DNA of 34,303 nt from assembly GCA_030655145.1 (NCBI GenBank), contig JAURWD010000251.1, forward strand, positions 1-34,303, read 5' to 3'. Shown here in pieces: positions 16,517 to 24,185 of this stretch. Within the stretch, counting starts at the first letter, position 1. Each line of letters starts with the position of its first letter. This DNA is from Ferruginibacter sp. (lineage in GTDB: Bacteria; Bacteroidota; Bacteroidia; Chitinophagales; Chitinophagaceae). The notes beneath the pieces were generated by a model that was not told where the DNA came from, searched no databases, and saw only the letters and a program-made list of their open reading frames with translations. The translations under genes were made by a program, and so were the position numbers.

Positions 16517-17374
16517 ATGGCAGAAACAAAGTCAACTGCAACAGTAAAACCATCAACTACCGTACAGGTAAAGAAATCGAATAACTCAATCTCATGGATT
16601 GCACCTTTGTTATGTATCGTCATCGGTTACGCTTTTTGGAGGTTTATTTTGGGTAATCCATCTGGTTTCACGAAGCCTGCATCAGGTGGCTTTTGGCCAA
16701 GCCATGAGGGCCCAATCGGTGCGCTAAATAAAATGTATTTGGGTGGTATCATCGTGCCGATTTTAATTGGCTGTTTGCTTACTGTTGTAACCTTCGTTGT
16801 TGAAAGAATGCTTACCATTTCAAAAGCTACAGGCACTGGCAGCAATGCTGATTTTGTTCGTAAAGTTCAATATCACCTGGCTAACAAAAATGTTGATGCT
16901 GCACTAGCTGAGTGCGATAAACAAAAAGGTTCAGTAGGTAATGTAATGAAAGCAGGTTTGCATCGCTACAAAGAGATGATCAACAATACAGAACTTTCTA
17001 CAGATCAAAAAGTGTTGGCGATCCAAAAAGAAGTTGAAGAAGCTACTTCACTTGAGTTGCCAATGTTAGAAAAAAATCTGGTGTTTTTATCTACCCTTGC
17101 TTCAGTAGCAACCTTGATTGGTCTGCTTGGAACGGTGGTTGGTATGATTAAAGCGTTCTCTGCGCTTGGTGAAGATTCGGGCGGTGGTGCAGCTGCAACT
17201 CAGTTGTCTGTTGGTATCTCTGAGGCCTTGTATAACACAGCCCTTGGTATTGGTACTTCTGCTTTAGCTATCATTTTCTATAACGTGTTTACCACTCGTA
17301 TTGACGGTATCACTTACGGAATCGACGAATCTGGTTTTACGTTGACTCAAAGTTTTGCTTCTTTGTATAAATAA
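16517..17374 (+). CDS. exbB: MotA/TolQ/ExbB proton channel protein
   Basis: ExbB-family protein (285 aa), the pentameric inner-membrane channel that works with ExbD to energise TonB. Helices are predicted at about residues 24-46, 73-96, 187-213 and 232-258. The last two carry the family core (LASVATLIGLLGTVVGMIKAF and ISEALYNTALGIGTSALAI). The N-terminal extra helix and cytoplasmic loop (residues 100-185) fit the Bacteroidota form, which is longer than E. coli ExbB (about 244 aa). I chose ATG 16517 over TTG 16508, which adds only three residues. It heads the exbB-exbD-exbD-tonB operon. Confidence 0.93.
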   Translation: MAETKSTATVKPSTTVQVKKSNNSISWIAPLLCIVIGYAFWRFILGNPSGFTKPASGGFWPSHEGPIGALNKMYLGGIIVPILIGCLLTVVTFVVERMLTISKATGTGSNADFVRKVQYHLANKNVDAALAECDKQKGSVGNVMKAGLHRYKEMINNTELSTDQKVLAIQKEVEEATSLELPMLEKNLVFLSTLASVATLIGLLGTVVGMIKAFSALGEDSGGGAAATQLSVGISEALYNTALGIGTSALAIIFYNVFTTRIDGITYGIDESGFTLTQSFASLYK

Positions 17375-17430
17375 TCGTGTGAAAAAAACGATTGTTTGCA
17401 TCTTAAGAAAAGAACATAAAAATTTGAAAA

Positions 17431-18096
17431 ATGCCTAAAGTTAAATTACCAAGAAAAAGTACGGCTGTGGATATGACGGCAATGTGTGACGTCGCTTTCT
17501 TGTTGTTATCTTTTTTTATTCTCGCTACTAAGACCAAGCCTCCTGAAGCAGTAGCTGTTATGACTCCTTCCTCTGTGTCTACTAAAATTGCAAAAGAAGA
17601 AGCCATTTTGGTGACATTGACGAAAGAAGGAAAAGTCTACCTGATGTTAGGAGATAAAGCGAAAAAAGAAGCGATTCTCGAAGACATAAATACCACCAAA
17701 GCGCTGGGCCTAACACCGACAGAGCTTTCGAAGCTTAAAAAAATGGAATTCATCGGAATGCCTTTCAATAAGATCAAAAGCATGTTGCAATTGTCGGAAC
17801 CAATGGAGCCAAAAAGAATGGAAGGTATTCCTATCGGAGACAGTACAAAAAACGAGCTGAATGATTGGATTGGTAGCGTGGTTAGATCTTATCGTGGAGA
17901 AAGCATGGAAAATCTTAACCTTTTGGTTAAAGGTGACAATGCTGCCAAATACCCGGCTTTCAAGTTCGTGAAAGAGTCTTTCAAGAAGAATGACATTTTC
18001 AAATTTAAAATTGTAACGAATCCAGAGGGTGTTCCTTTAAACTCAGAACTGGCGCTCAATCCTCCGGGAGGCCCTGCACCAGCTGCTGAAAAGTAA
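17431..18096 (+). CDS. exbD: ExbD/TolR biopolymer transport protein (first copy, long)
   Basis: ExbD-family protein (221 aa). A short cytoplasmic start is followed by one helix (about residues 20-38); the proton-carrying aspartate is Asp20 in TAMCDVAFLLLSFF. The periplasmic part is long (about 180 residues, versus about 100 in E. coli ExbD) and includes an insertion around 75-140 (KALGLTPTELSKLKKMEF). It ends in a proline/alanine tail (GGPAPAAEK). The sequence differs clearly from the two other ExbD copies nearby. Located 56 bp after exbB. Confidence 0.92.
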   Translation: MPKVKLPRKSTAVDMTAMCDVAFLLLSFFILATKTKPPEAVAVMTPSSVSTKIAKEEAILVTLTKEGKVYLMLGDKAKKEAILEDINTTKALGLTPTELSKLKKMEFIGMPFNKIKSMLQLSEPMEPKRMEGIPIGDSTKNELNDWIGSVVRSYRGESMENLNLLVKGDNAAKYPAFKFVKESFKKNDIFKFKIVTNPEGVPLNSELALNPPGGPAPAAEK

Positions 18097-18146
18097 ATTA
18101 AATCGTAACTTTTGCTCTGAACAAGGGCAAAATAAAAACTATTGTT

Positions 18147-18695
18147 ATGGCAGAAATGGATACCTCGTCCGGTGGCGGACATAAAAAAGGGCCTGGGGTC
18201 AAGAAGTCGAAAAAAATGAGTACTCGGGTGGATCTTACACCAATGGTTGACTTAGGTTTTTTGTTGATTACTTTCTTTGTATTTACTACAACGATGAGTA
18301 CCCCAACGGCTATGGCAATGAATGAACCAAAGGATGATCCCAATAACCAGCTAAAGGTTAAGAATTCCGGAGCTATGACGCTGTTGCTTGGAAAGGATGA
18401 CCAGGTATATTATTACTACGGAGAGTTGTCACCAACAGATGCATCCAACCAGTTTAAGAGCAGCAATTTCAAAGACATTCGCCAGCTTATTCTTGACAAA
18501 AAGAAAGCCACTCCGATCGGTGATTTGATGTACATCATTAAATCTGATAAGGAAGCTACGTTTAAAAATGCGATCGATATATTAGATGAGATGGCGATTA
18601 GTGCGGTACCTCCGGGTCACTATGCCGAAGTAGATATGAGTGAAACCGAAGCTCAACTGATACAAATGACAGAACAGGCGAATGGTATAAAATAA
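18147..18695 (+). CDS. exbD: ExbD/TolR biopolymer transport protein (second copy)
   Basis: ExbD-family protein (182 aa). A basic, glycine-rich cytoplasmic N-terminus (residues 1-27) precedes the helix; RVDLTPMVDLGFLLITFFVF puts the essential aspartate at Asp35. The periplasmic domain follows. The membrane segment and next residues (FTTTMSTPTAMAMNEPKDD) are nearly the same as in the third ExbD at 19710, so these two are close paralogs. Starts at ATG 18147, 50 bp after the first ExbD; tonB follows 48 bp later. Confidence 0.93.
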   Translation: MAEMDTSSGGGHKKGPGVKKSKKMSTRVDLTPMVDLGFLLITFFVFTTTMSTPTAMAMNEPKDDPNNQLKVKNSGAMTLLLGKDDQVYYYYGELSPTDASNQFKSSNFKDIRQLILDKKKATPIGDLMYIIKSDKEATFKNAIDILDEMAISAVPPGHYAEVDMSETEAQLIQMTEQANGIK

Positions 18696-18743
18696 TTTTA
18701 TGCATTTCGCCAAATTATGAATCTAACTAACAAAGCATTTTAA

Positions 18744-19574
18744 ATGGAAACAAATAAGATTTTAAGCGCTGATATTCTTGACATCATTTTCGATGGCAAG
18801 AATAAACAGTACGGAGCCTACGAGCTGCGAAAAACTTACAACGGACGGCTCACTAAAGCAATCATTTTCACTGTTGCTTTGGTACTTTTTGTGTTCCTGG
18901 GTACAGTTTTTTCCAACATGCTTAGTAAAGATGGCCCAGAGGACATTGAGGTGTTGGATACACAGATGGCTGAAGTTAAAACGAACGAGCCACCTCCACC
19001 GCCTCCACCACCACCACCGCCGCCAAAGGCACCACCACCACCGGAAATCAACCAGGTGAAATTTACCCCTCCAAAAATTGTAAAGGATGAGGAAGTAAAA
19101 GAGGATGAAAAAATTGAAGAGATTAAAGAAGACCAGGTTATCAGTACCAAAACGGTAGAAAGTGATAACAAGGATCAAATCGTACAGGCTCCGGTCGAAG
19201 ACAAAGGAACCCAGATAGTTGAAGCGCCGAAGGCAGATGATGAAGATAAAGTATTTACTAAAGTAGAAAACGAAGCTCAGTTCCCAGGTGGACAGGCTGC
19301 ATGGGTTAGGTACCTGCAAAAGAACCTAAACGCAAATGCGCCTGTTGATAATGGAGCCCCGAGTGGGACTTACCAGGTAATTGTAAAGTTCATCGTGAGT
19401 AAAGATGGTAGCATTAGTGATGTAACTGCAGAAAGTAAGCATGGGTTTGGAATGGAAGATGAAGCAGTGAAGATCATCAAACGCGGTCCTAAATGGACAC
19501 CGGCTTTACAGAACGGACGAAATGTAAACGCTTATCGTCGCCAGCCGATCACTTTTGTAGTCGAAGAAAACTAA
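18744..19574 (+). CDS. tonB: TonB energy-transducing protein
   Basis: TonB (276 aa) links the ExbB/ExbD motor to outer-membrane transporters. The N-terminal ILDIIFDGKNKQYGAYELRK (residues 11-30) is the usual Bacteroidota TonB opening. The single membrane helix is at about 38-58. A proline-rich linker has 12 prolines in a row (83-94), then KA and four more. An acidic/lysine stretch (110-175) follows. The C-terminal domain (about 180-276) shows QFPGGQAAWVRYLQKNL and the closing strand RRQPITFVVEE. The gene ends the exb/ton operon at a strong terminator. Confidence 0.95.
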   Translation: METNKILSADILDIIFDGKNKQYGAYELRKTYNGRLTKAIIFTVALVLFVFLGTVFSNMLSKDGPEDIEVLDTQMAEVKTNEPPPPPPPPPPPPKAPPPPEINQVKFTPPKIVKDEEVKEDEKIEEIKEDQVISTKTVESDNKDQIVQAPVEDKGTQIVEAPKADDEDKVFTKVENEAQFPGGQAAWVRYLQKNLNANAPVDNGAPSGTYQVIVKFIVSKDGSISDVTAESKHGFGMEDEAVKIIKRGPKWTPALQNGRNVNAYRRQPITFVVEEN

Positions 19575-19593
19575 ACTTTTTGAAAATAAGTCT

Positions 19594-19624
19594 ATCCCCG
19601 GCGATCCCGCTGGGGATTTTTTTT
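19594..19624 (+). terminator. Strong intrinsic terminator after tonB
   Basis: A 10-bp stem with one G-T pair (19594-19603 with 19608-19617) around a 4-nt ATCC loop is followed by eight T (19617-19624). It sits 19 bp after the tonB stop and should end the exbB-tonB transcript before the third exbD. Confidence 0.93.
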
Positions 19625-19709
19625 GCCAAAAAATTGATTTCAAGTTGGTGCGCTACCTAAATAATTTATGGATTGTCCCGGATGCCACGTCTTCTATGAA
19701 AACTAATTT

Positions 19710-20228
19710 ATGTCAGAAATCCAACAAGTAAACCAGTCAAGTAAAAGACGGTCCGGAAAGAGTAATATTCGTGTTGATCTTACACCAATGGTCGATCTCG
19801 GATTTTTGTTAATCACATTTTTCGTTTTCACCACCACCATGTCGCAACCGACAGCGATGAATCTCATCATGCCAAACGACAGCGCTGGTCCGCAGGATAT
19901 GGTTTGTGCCTCTTGTGTGCTTACAGTCCTTTTAGAAAAAGATAATGTTATCAGGTTTTATGAGGGGCTTCCAGAAAATCAGCCACTTATTCAACAAACA
20001 AGTTTTGGAGAGCAAGGCATTCGTGACCTGCTATTGCGTAAGAAAACCCAGGTGGGACAATTGCCGGGCTCAACCAAGGAACTGGTGCTGATAATAAAAT
20101 CCAGTAAAGAAAGCACCTTCCAAAATTTTGTTGACATAGTAGATGAGGTTGCTATTAACCAGGTTCGTCACTATTACCTTTCAGACATAAACGATGATGA
20201 TAGGAAGATTTTCAACTTGCATCCGTAG
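19710..20228 (+). CDS. exbD: ExbD/TolR biopolymer transport protein (third copy)
   Basis: ExbD-family protein (172 aa) with a basic cytoplasmic start, a helix at about residues 25-43 and the essential Asp29 in RVDLTPMVDLGFLLITFF. The membrane segment is almost the same as in the second ExbD, but the periplasmic part has diverged and contains a CASC cysteine pair (residues 70-73) absent from the other copies. It stands 85 bp beyond the tonB terminator and I see no clear -7 box in that gap, so its expression may depend on read-through or an unseen promoter. No ExbB or TonB follows it. Confidence 0.92.
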   Translation: MSEIQQVNQSSKRRSGKSNIRVDLTPMVDLGFLLITFFVFTTTMSQPTAMNLIMPNDSAGPQDMVCASCVLTVLLEKDNVIRFYEGLPENQPLIQQTSFGEQGIRDLLLRKKTQVGQLPGSTKELVLIIKSSKESTFQNFVDIVDEVAINQVRHYYLSDINDDDRKIFNLHP

Positions 20229-20276
20229 CAATCAAAACAGCATTTAGGCAGTTCTGAGGGCACCATAGCTCTGTTG

Positions 20277-20284
20277 TATATTTG
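20277..20284 (+). promoter_or_regulatory. -7 promoter box of mnmE
   Basis: TATATTTG is a perfect TAnnTTTG match. Its last G is 4 nt before the mnmE ATG (20289), exactly the same spacing as at nuoA. A weak TTCTG (20252-20256) lies 20 nt upstream as a possible -33 element. The geometry predicts a leaderless or nearly leaderless mRNA. Confidence 0.5.
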
Positions 20285-20288
20285 CAGC

Positions 20289-21668
20289 ATGTTGAATAAA
20301 CTATTTGGTTGGGACGATACAATTATAGCATTGGCCACGCCGCCGGGGGTGGGTGCAATTGGGGTTATTCGCTTAAGTGGCCCCATGACATTTAAAATTG
20401 TAAATGATTTATTTCCTGCCAAGGATCTAACCCTCCAAAGATCACATACAATTCACGTCGGTATTTTAAAGCAAGAAAAAGAGGTGCTCGATGAGGTTGT
20501 TGTTTCATTGTACAAAGGCCCGAAAAGTTATACTGGCGAAGATGTTATTGAGATCAGTTGTCATGGTAGCTCATTCGTGCAACAACAAGTGATTAAAGCA
20601 TGCATCTCAAAAGGCGCCCGCATTGCAAAGCCCGGTGAGTTTACACAACGTGCATTCTTAAAAGGCAAACTAGACCTAACACAGGCAGAGGCAGTAGCCG
20701 ACCTTATTGCAAGTAATACTTCCGCTTCGCAAAAATCAGCCCTTACAAATATTCGCGGTGGTTTTAGTAACATACTAAAAGCCCTGCGGGAACAGCTTGT
20801 CGGCTTTGCCGCATTAGTCGAATTAGAACTGGACTTCAGCCAGGAAGATGTTGAGTTTGCGGATCGTCAAAAATTTGCTGCAATCATAACTGATGCGAAA
20901 TTGACAACAAAAAATTTACATGAATCTTTTCGTTTGGGTAATGTCATCAAAAACGGCGTAAGTGTGGCTATTATCGGGAAACCGAATGCTGGTAAGAGTA
21001 CTTTACTAAACACACTGCTCAATGAAGATCGTGCAATAGTGAGTGAGATCGCTGGAACTACCCGCGATACGATCGAAGAGGTCTTAAATATAAATGGTAT
21101 TCTTTACAGGCTGATTGATACTGCGGGGATTCGGGAGCATAGCAACGACGTTATAGAGTTGGTCGGAATTGAAAGGAGTTTAGAGAAAATGCGTTCCGCA
21201 GATGTCGTCCTCTACATCTATGACATCAACCAAATGCCGGTCGCAGAATTATCAGAGATTGCCGCAAAATTTAGTGAAGCGAATATTCAATTTTTGCTGA
21301 TAGCAAATAAAGTTGACCGGGCCGCAAATGTGGAAGAGATGATGAATTCAGCAAATGGTTCGATATTGATTTCGGCGAAGAATAAGCTTGGTATCGAAGA
21401 AATAAAGCAGGCTCTATTCAAAAAAACTGTGAATGAAGATGCAGCTACGGAAGGTATGGTTGTTACCAATGCTAGACACGCCGCAGCTTTGGAGCAGGTG
21501 CAACTTTCTTTAAACGACATCGAGGCGGGATTACAAAGTTCCATACCCGGCGATCTGTTGGCTTTAGATATCCGGCGTTGCCTGCATTATATCTCTGAGA
21601 TCACAGGTGATATCAGTAACGAAGACGTGCTTGATTTTATCTTCTCAAAGTTTTGTATAGGGAAGTAA
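20289..21668 (+). CDS. mnmE: tRNA modification GTPase MnmE
   Basis: MnmE (459 aa) works with MnmG to build the 5-carboxymethylaminomethyl group on U34 of certain tRNAs. The N-terminal folate-binding domain (1-120) starts DTIIALATPPGVGAIGVIRL. The inserted G domain shows GKPNAGKST (about 230-238), GTTRDTIEE, DTAGIR, NKVD and SAK. The helical domain ends in the essential C-terminal CIGK motif (456-459). I chose ATG 20289. TTG 20274 would add five residues and overlaps the -7 box. Length is standard. Confidence 0.97.
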   Translation: MLNKLFGWDDTIIALATPPGVGAIGVIRLSGPMTFKIVNDLFPAKDLTLQRSHTIHVGILKQEKEVLDEVVVSLYKGPKSYTGEDVIEISCHGSSFVQQQVIKACISKGARIAKPGEFTQRAFLKGKLDLTQAEAVADLIASNTSASQKSALTNIRGGFSNILKALREQLVGFAALVELELDFSQEDVEFADRQKFAAIITDAKLTTKNLHESFRLGNVIKNGVSVAIIGKPNAGKSTLLNTLLNEDRAIVSEIAGTTRDTIEEVLNINGILYRLIDTAGIREHSNDVIELVGIERSLEKMRSADVVLYIYDINQMPVAELSEIAAKFSEANIQFLLIANKVDRAANVEEMMNSANGSILISAKNKLGIEEIKQALFKKTVNEDAATEGMVVTNARHAAALEQVQLSLNDIEAGLQSSIPGDLLALDIRRCLHYISEITGDISNEDVLDFIFSKFCIGK

Positions 21669-21678
21669 GATTATTGTG

Positions 21679-22185
21679 CTACGCCCTTAACCCCACTTTA
21701 AATGCCAGGCTGAAATAGGAAAATGCATGACTTCTTTGTTCGTTCTTGAGAAATTGCCATTCTTGCCCATCGTCAAAGGGTGGGTTGGCATAACTGCCGG
21801 CTGCTTCTCCAATTCCTACGTAAGCATCCGCACTTTCTAATTTAAACCCATAAGATTGGCCTTTCTGTAACTGTAAGCCGGGTATTGGGAAGGCAACCCA
21901 GCCCCCCGCTGATGAACTATTCATTTCCACACTGGTAGTTCCCATTGCAGGTCCCCAGGTTTTATGATGCCTGTCAAATTGATGTAGAGTCATTACAAGT
22001 TTCCCCGGTTTGGATACGATACTTGAAAAAACTTCAATAGAGTCCAGAACACCTTCAGCAGGCGAAATAAAAGTTTGTCCGCAGAGTAATTCTTTATCGT
22101 CTGGCCGCCGGCCAACCCAACTAGTAGTGTTAGTGGTTGCCTGCTCAATCAAAGGCTTCGATTTTTTAGTTTGTAGGGAGCTCAT
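21679..22185 (-). CDS. Unrecognised protein, beta-sandwich-like
   Basis: A 168-aa protein with no signal peptide or membrane helix. The first 25 residues are polar (SLQTKKSKPLIEQATTNTTS). The remainder alternates short hydrophobic strands with glycine/aromatic turns (AGGWVAFPIPGLQLQKGQSY, then GFKLESADAYVGIGEA), as in jelly-roll or carbohydrate-binding-like folds. It resembles phage-tail or lectin-like accessory domains only loosely, and I do not name a family. Its stop lies 10 bp from the mnmE stop (convergent), with no clear terminator between. Codon use looks like that of its neighbours. Confidence 0.8.
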   Translation of the reverse strand: MSSLQTKKSKPLIEQATTNTTSWVGRRPDDKELLCGQTFISPAEGVLDSIEVFSSIVSKPGKLVMTLHQFDRHHKTWGPAMGTTSVEMNSSSAGGWVAFPIPGLQLQKGQSYGFKLESADAYVGIGEAAGSYANPPFDDGQEWQFLKNEQRSHAFSYFSLAFKVGLRA

Positions 22186-22354
22186 TCTTTACGATTTAAA
22201 ATAAATGAAGGGCCTTTTTTAGGGGTTTAAGTTGAAAGCGCAAATACTGTGCTTGCACAAAACAAAAGAAAGAATTTAGCTGTTAAGATTAATGCAAAAT
22301 GGCTCTTCGCTTACACGAGGGAAATCAAAAGAAAACTCAATCCGCATAAATGAT

Positions 22355-22362
22355 TATCTTTA
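22355..22362 (+). promoter_or_regulatory. Near-consensus -7 box before the 22425 gene
   Basis: TATCTTTA matches TAnnTTTG at 7 of 8 positions. It would start a transcript near 22366-22367 with a leader of about 58 nt that contains the hairpin at 22380-22410. No -33 element was found. Confidence 0.3.
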
Positions 22363-22379
22363 AAAAGTTTACTTAACCA

Positions 22380-22410
22380 AAATAAATCCCCTTAAAACGG
22401 GGCTTTATTT
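22380..22410 (+). promoter_or_regulatory. Hairpin in the 5' leader of the 22425 gene
   Basis: AAATAAA (22380-22386) pairs with TTTATTT (22404-22410), and CCCC (22388-22391) with GGGG (22399-22402). One T/C mismatch and a 7-nt loop interrupt an otherwise 11-pair stem. It ends 14 nt before the ATG. The lower stem gives only an interrupted T run, so it is a poor terminator; a role in translation or mRNA stability is possible. Confidence 0.45.
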
Positions 22411-22424
22411 CAAACAGCAAGCGT

Positions 22425-22769
22425 ATGTACACATATATTTGGAATAAGTATTTGCCTGTTATAAGAATTCTTTTGAAGAAATCAGCTGCTGGTGACCAGC
22501 TTTTACCGCTGAACCGGGAAGATTTTGAAAGGGCAGGGTCGGGGCGGAAGGCTGGTTATAAGTTTACCATAGAATTTTCGCAGGGCAAAGTAAGTAATGT
22601 TATCAGTGGTTCTGAGTTGGCGAGCCAACTGGCAACAGTGATGATGGAAGATGCCGCAACTGTCGCCGTGCTTAAAACAGGTAGTTTCCAGGTGATTTTG
22701 AATACTAAGTTTCAAATTGCAGTTAAGAATACGACTCCACAACCGATTGAAGCAAATATTGAAGAGTAG
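22425..22769 (+). CDS. Hypothetical protein, 114 aa
   Basis: A cytoplasmic-looking protein with no signal peptide. It starts MYTYIWNKYLPVIRILLKKS, has a basic middle (EDFERAGSGRKAGYKFTIEF) and a C-terminal half of alternating strands and a helix (SGSELASQLATVMMEDAATV) ending in a polar tail. I do not recognise a family. It lies 52 bp before a DEAD-box helicase gene on the same strand, so it may be co-transcribed. A hairpin sits just ahead of its start. The RKAGYKF and proline-free strand pattern could suggest nucleic-acid binding, but that is a guess. Confidence 0.8.
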   Translation: MYTYIWNKYLPVIRILLKKSAAGDQLLPLNREDFERAGSGRKAGYKFTIEFSQGKVSNVISGSELASQLATVMMEDAATVAVLKTGSFQVILNTKFQIAVKNTTPQPIEANIEE

Positions 22770-22821
22770 CACTTTTTAATTTCCATATTCCTATAATTAA
22801 CAACAAAACACACAGCATATT

Positions 22822-24057
22822 TTGAAGTTCACCGAATTCGGATTTGATTCCCGCTTGTTAGAAGGCATCGAGGCGTCTGGTTATGATGAAGCAACTCCAG
22901 TGCAGGAACAAGTGATTCCACACGTCTTGGCAGGTAAAGACATCATCGCTTCTGCTCAAACAGGCACGGGCAAAACCGCAGCCTTTCTTCTTCCCCTGAT
23001 CAATAATATTATTTCTTCCCCCATAAATCACCACAGCATCACTGCGCTGGTTATTGTACCCACACGGGAGCTCGCAGTGCAAATTGCGCAGCACATGGAA
23101 GGTCTCTCATACTTTACCTCGGTAAGTTCTATTGCCGTTTATGGAGGTGGCGATGGCAACGCCTTTGTACAGGAGAAAAAAGCGCTTAGCGCAGGCGCAG
23201 ACGTGGTGATTTGTACGCCTGGAAAAATGCTGGCGCATATCAATATGGGTTATGTAAAGTTCCAGGGTTTAAAATACCTTGTCCTTGACGAGGCCGATCG
23301 CATGCTGGATATGGGTTTTTACGACGATATTATGCGCATTATCCACGCGTTGCCAGTTAAAAGGCAGAACCTGTTGTTTAGCGCGACCATGCCACAGAAG
23401 ATACGCGAAATGGCCCGGCGAATCTTACATCAACCTGAGGAAATTAGCATATCGATTAGTAAGCCAAATGAAAAGATTACTCAGCTCGCTTATATCGTTT
23501 ACGATACTCAAAAGATCCCCCTGGTCAAACATATCCTGCATCAGAAAAATTTTTCTTCGGTCCTGATATTTTGCAGCTCAAAAAATAGTGTAAAACAACT
23601 CACCCGTGATCTTAAGCGAACAAATCTGCCCGTTGATGAGATACACAGCGATCTTGAGCAGGATAAACGGGAAGAAGTATTGATGCATTTTAAGAGTGGT
23701 CGCATTCAGATTCTTGTAGCCACGGATATTTTAAGTCGTGGTATCGATATCGACAACATTGGCCTGGTGTTGAACTACGACGTTCCACATGATGGTGAAG
23801 ATTATGTACACCGGATTGGCAGAACAGCGCGGGCCGCGGCAGAAGGTACCGCCATTACATTTGTAAGCCAGAAAGAACAGCGGAAATTTTCAACGATCGA
23901 ACGATTGTTAGGAAAGCCGGTTCCAAAGGCGATTCCACCTATCGAGTTCGGGGAAGCCCCGGAGTATAATCCTGCAACCGCCCGGATGCACACAAACGGA
24001 AGCAATTCCCGAAACACCAAACGGCCTTTTAAGCCTCAACGGAAAATGACCAAATAG
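22822..24057 (+). CDS. DEAD-box ATP-dependent RNA helicase, RhlE-like
   Basis: A 411-aa helicase that unwinds RNA using ATP. The Q motif region (FTEFGFDSRLLEGIEASGY, TPVQEQVIP) is at 3-33. Motif I AQTGTGKT is at 45-52, PTRELAVQ follows, motif II is DEAD at 156-159, motif III SAT at about 187, and motif VI HRIGRTARA at about 330. The C-terminal tail (about 370-411) is basic and asparagine-rich, typical of RhlE/DeaD-type RNA-binding tails. The start is TTG 22822: no in-frame ATG lies nearby, and later starts would cut the Q motif. Probably involved in RNA metabolism or ribosome assembly. Confidence 0.95.
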   Translation: MKFTEFGFDSRLLEGIEASGYDEATPVQEQVIPHVLAGKDIIASAQTGTGKTAAFLLPLINNIISSPINHHSITALVIVPTRELAVQIAQHMEGLSYFTSVSSIAVYGGGDGNAFVQEKKALSAGADVVICTPGKMLAHINMGYVKFQGLKYLVLDEADRMLDMGFYDDIMRIIHALPVKRQNLLFSATMPQKIREMARRILHQPEEISISISKPNEKITQLAYIVYDTQKIPLVKHILHQKNFSSVLIFCSSKNSVKQLTRDLKRTNLPVDEIHSDLEQDKREEVLMHFKSGRIQILVATDILSRGIDIDNIGLVLNYDVPHDGEDYVHRIGRTARAAAEGTAITFVSQKEQRKFSTIERLLGKPVPKAIPPIEFGEAPEYNPATARMHTNGSNSRNTKRPFKPQRKMTK

Positions 24058-24141
24058 TCATTGGCTTCCAGCTTTTTATTTGTTTTGATTGTTGAATCAC
24101 CTAAGTCAACTTTTGAATCCTGCTGCCATTGAAGCGGCAAG

Positions 24142-24149
24142 TATATTTG
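24142..24149 (+). promoter_or_regulatory. -7 promoter box ahead of recG
   Basis: TATATTTG is a perfect TAnnTTTG match in the 128-bp gap after the helicase. Predicted transcription starts near 24153-24154. No -33 element at the right spacing (TTTTG at 24111-24115 is 26 nt away). Confidence 0.45.
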
Positions 24150-24185
24150 TGTAAAAAGTAGCGCCCTATCAACACAGGCAGTAAC

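Noticed and set aside
18762..19319. 185-codon minus-strand frame opposite tonB
   Set aside because: It is a by-product of tonB codon content: the CCN proline repeat reads as Gly/Trp/Arg runs on the other strand. No promoter or family resemblance.
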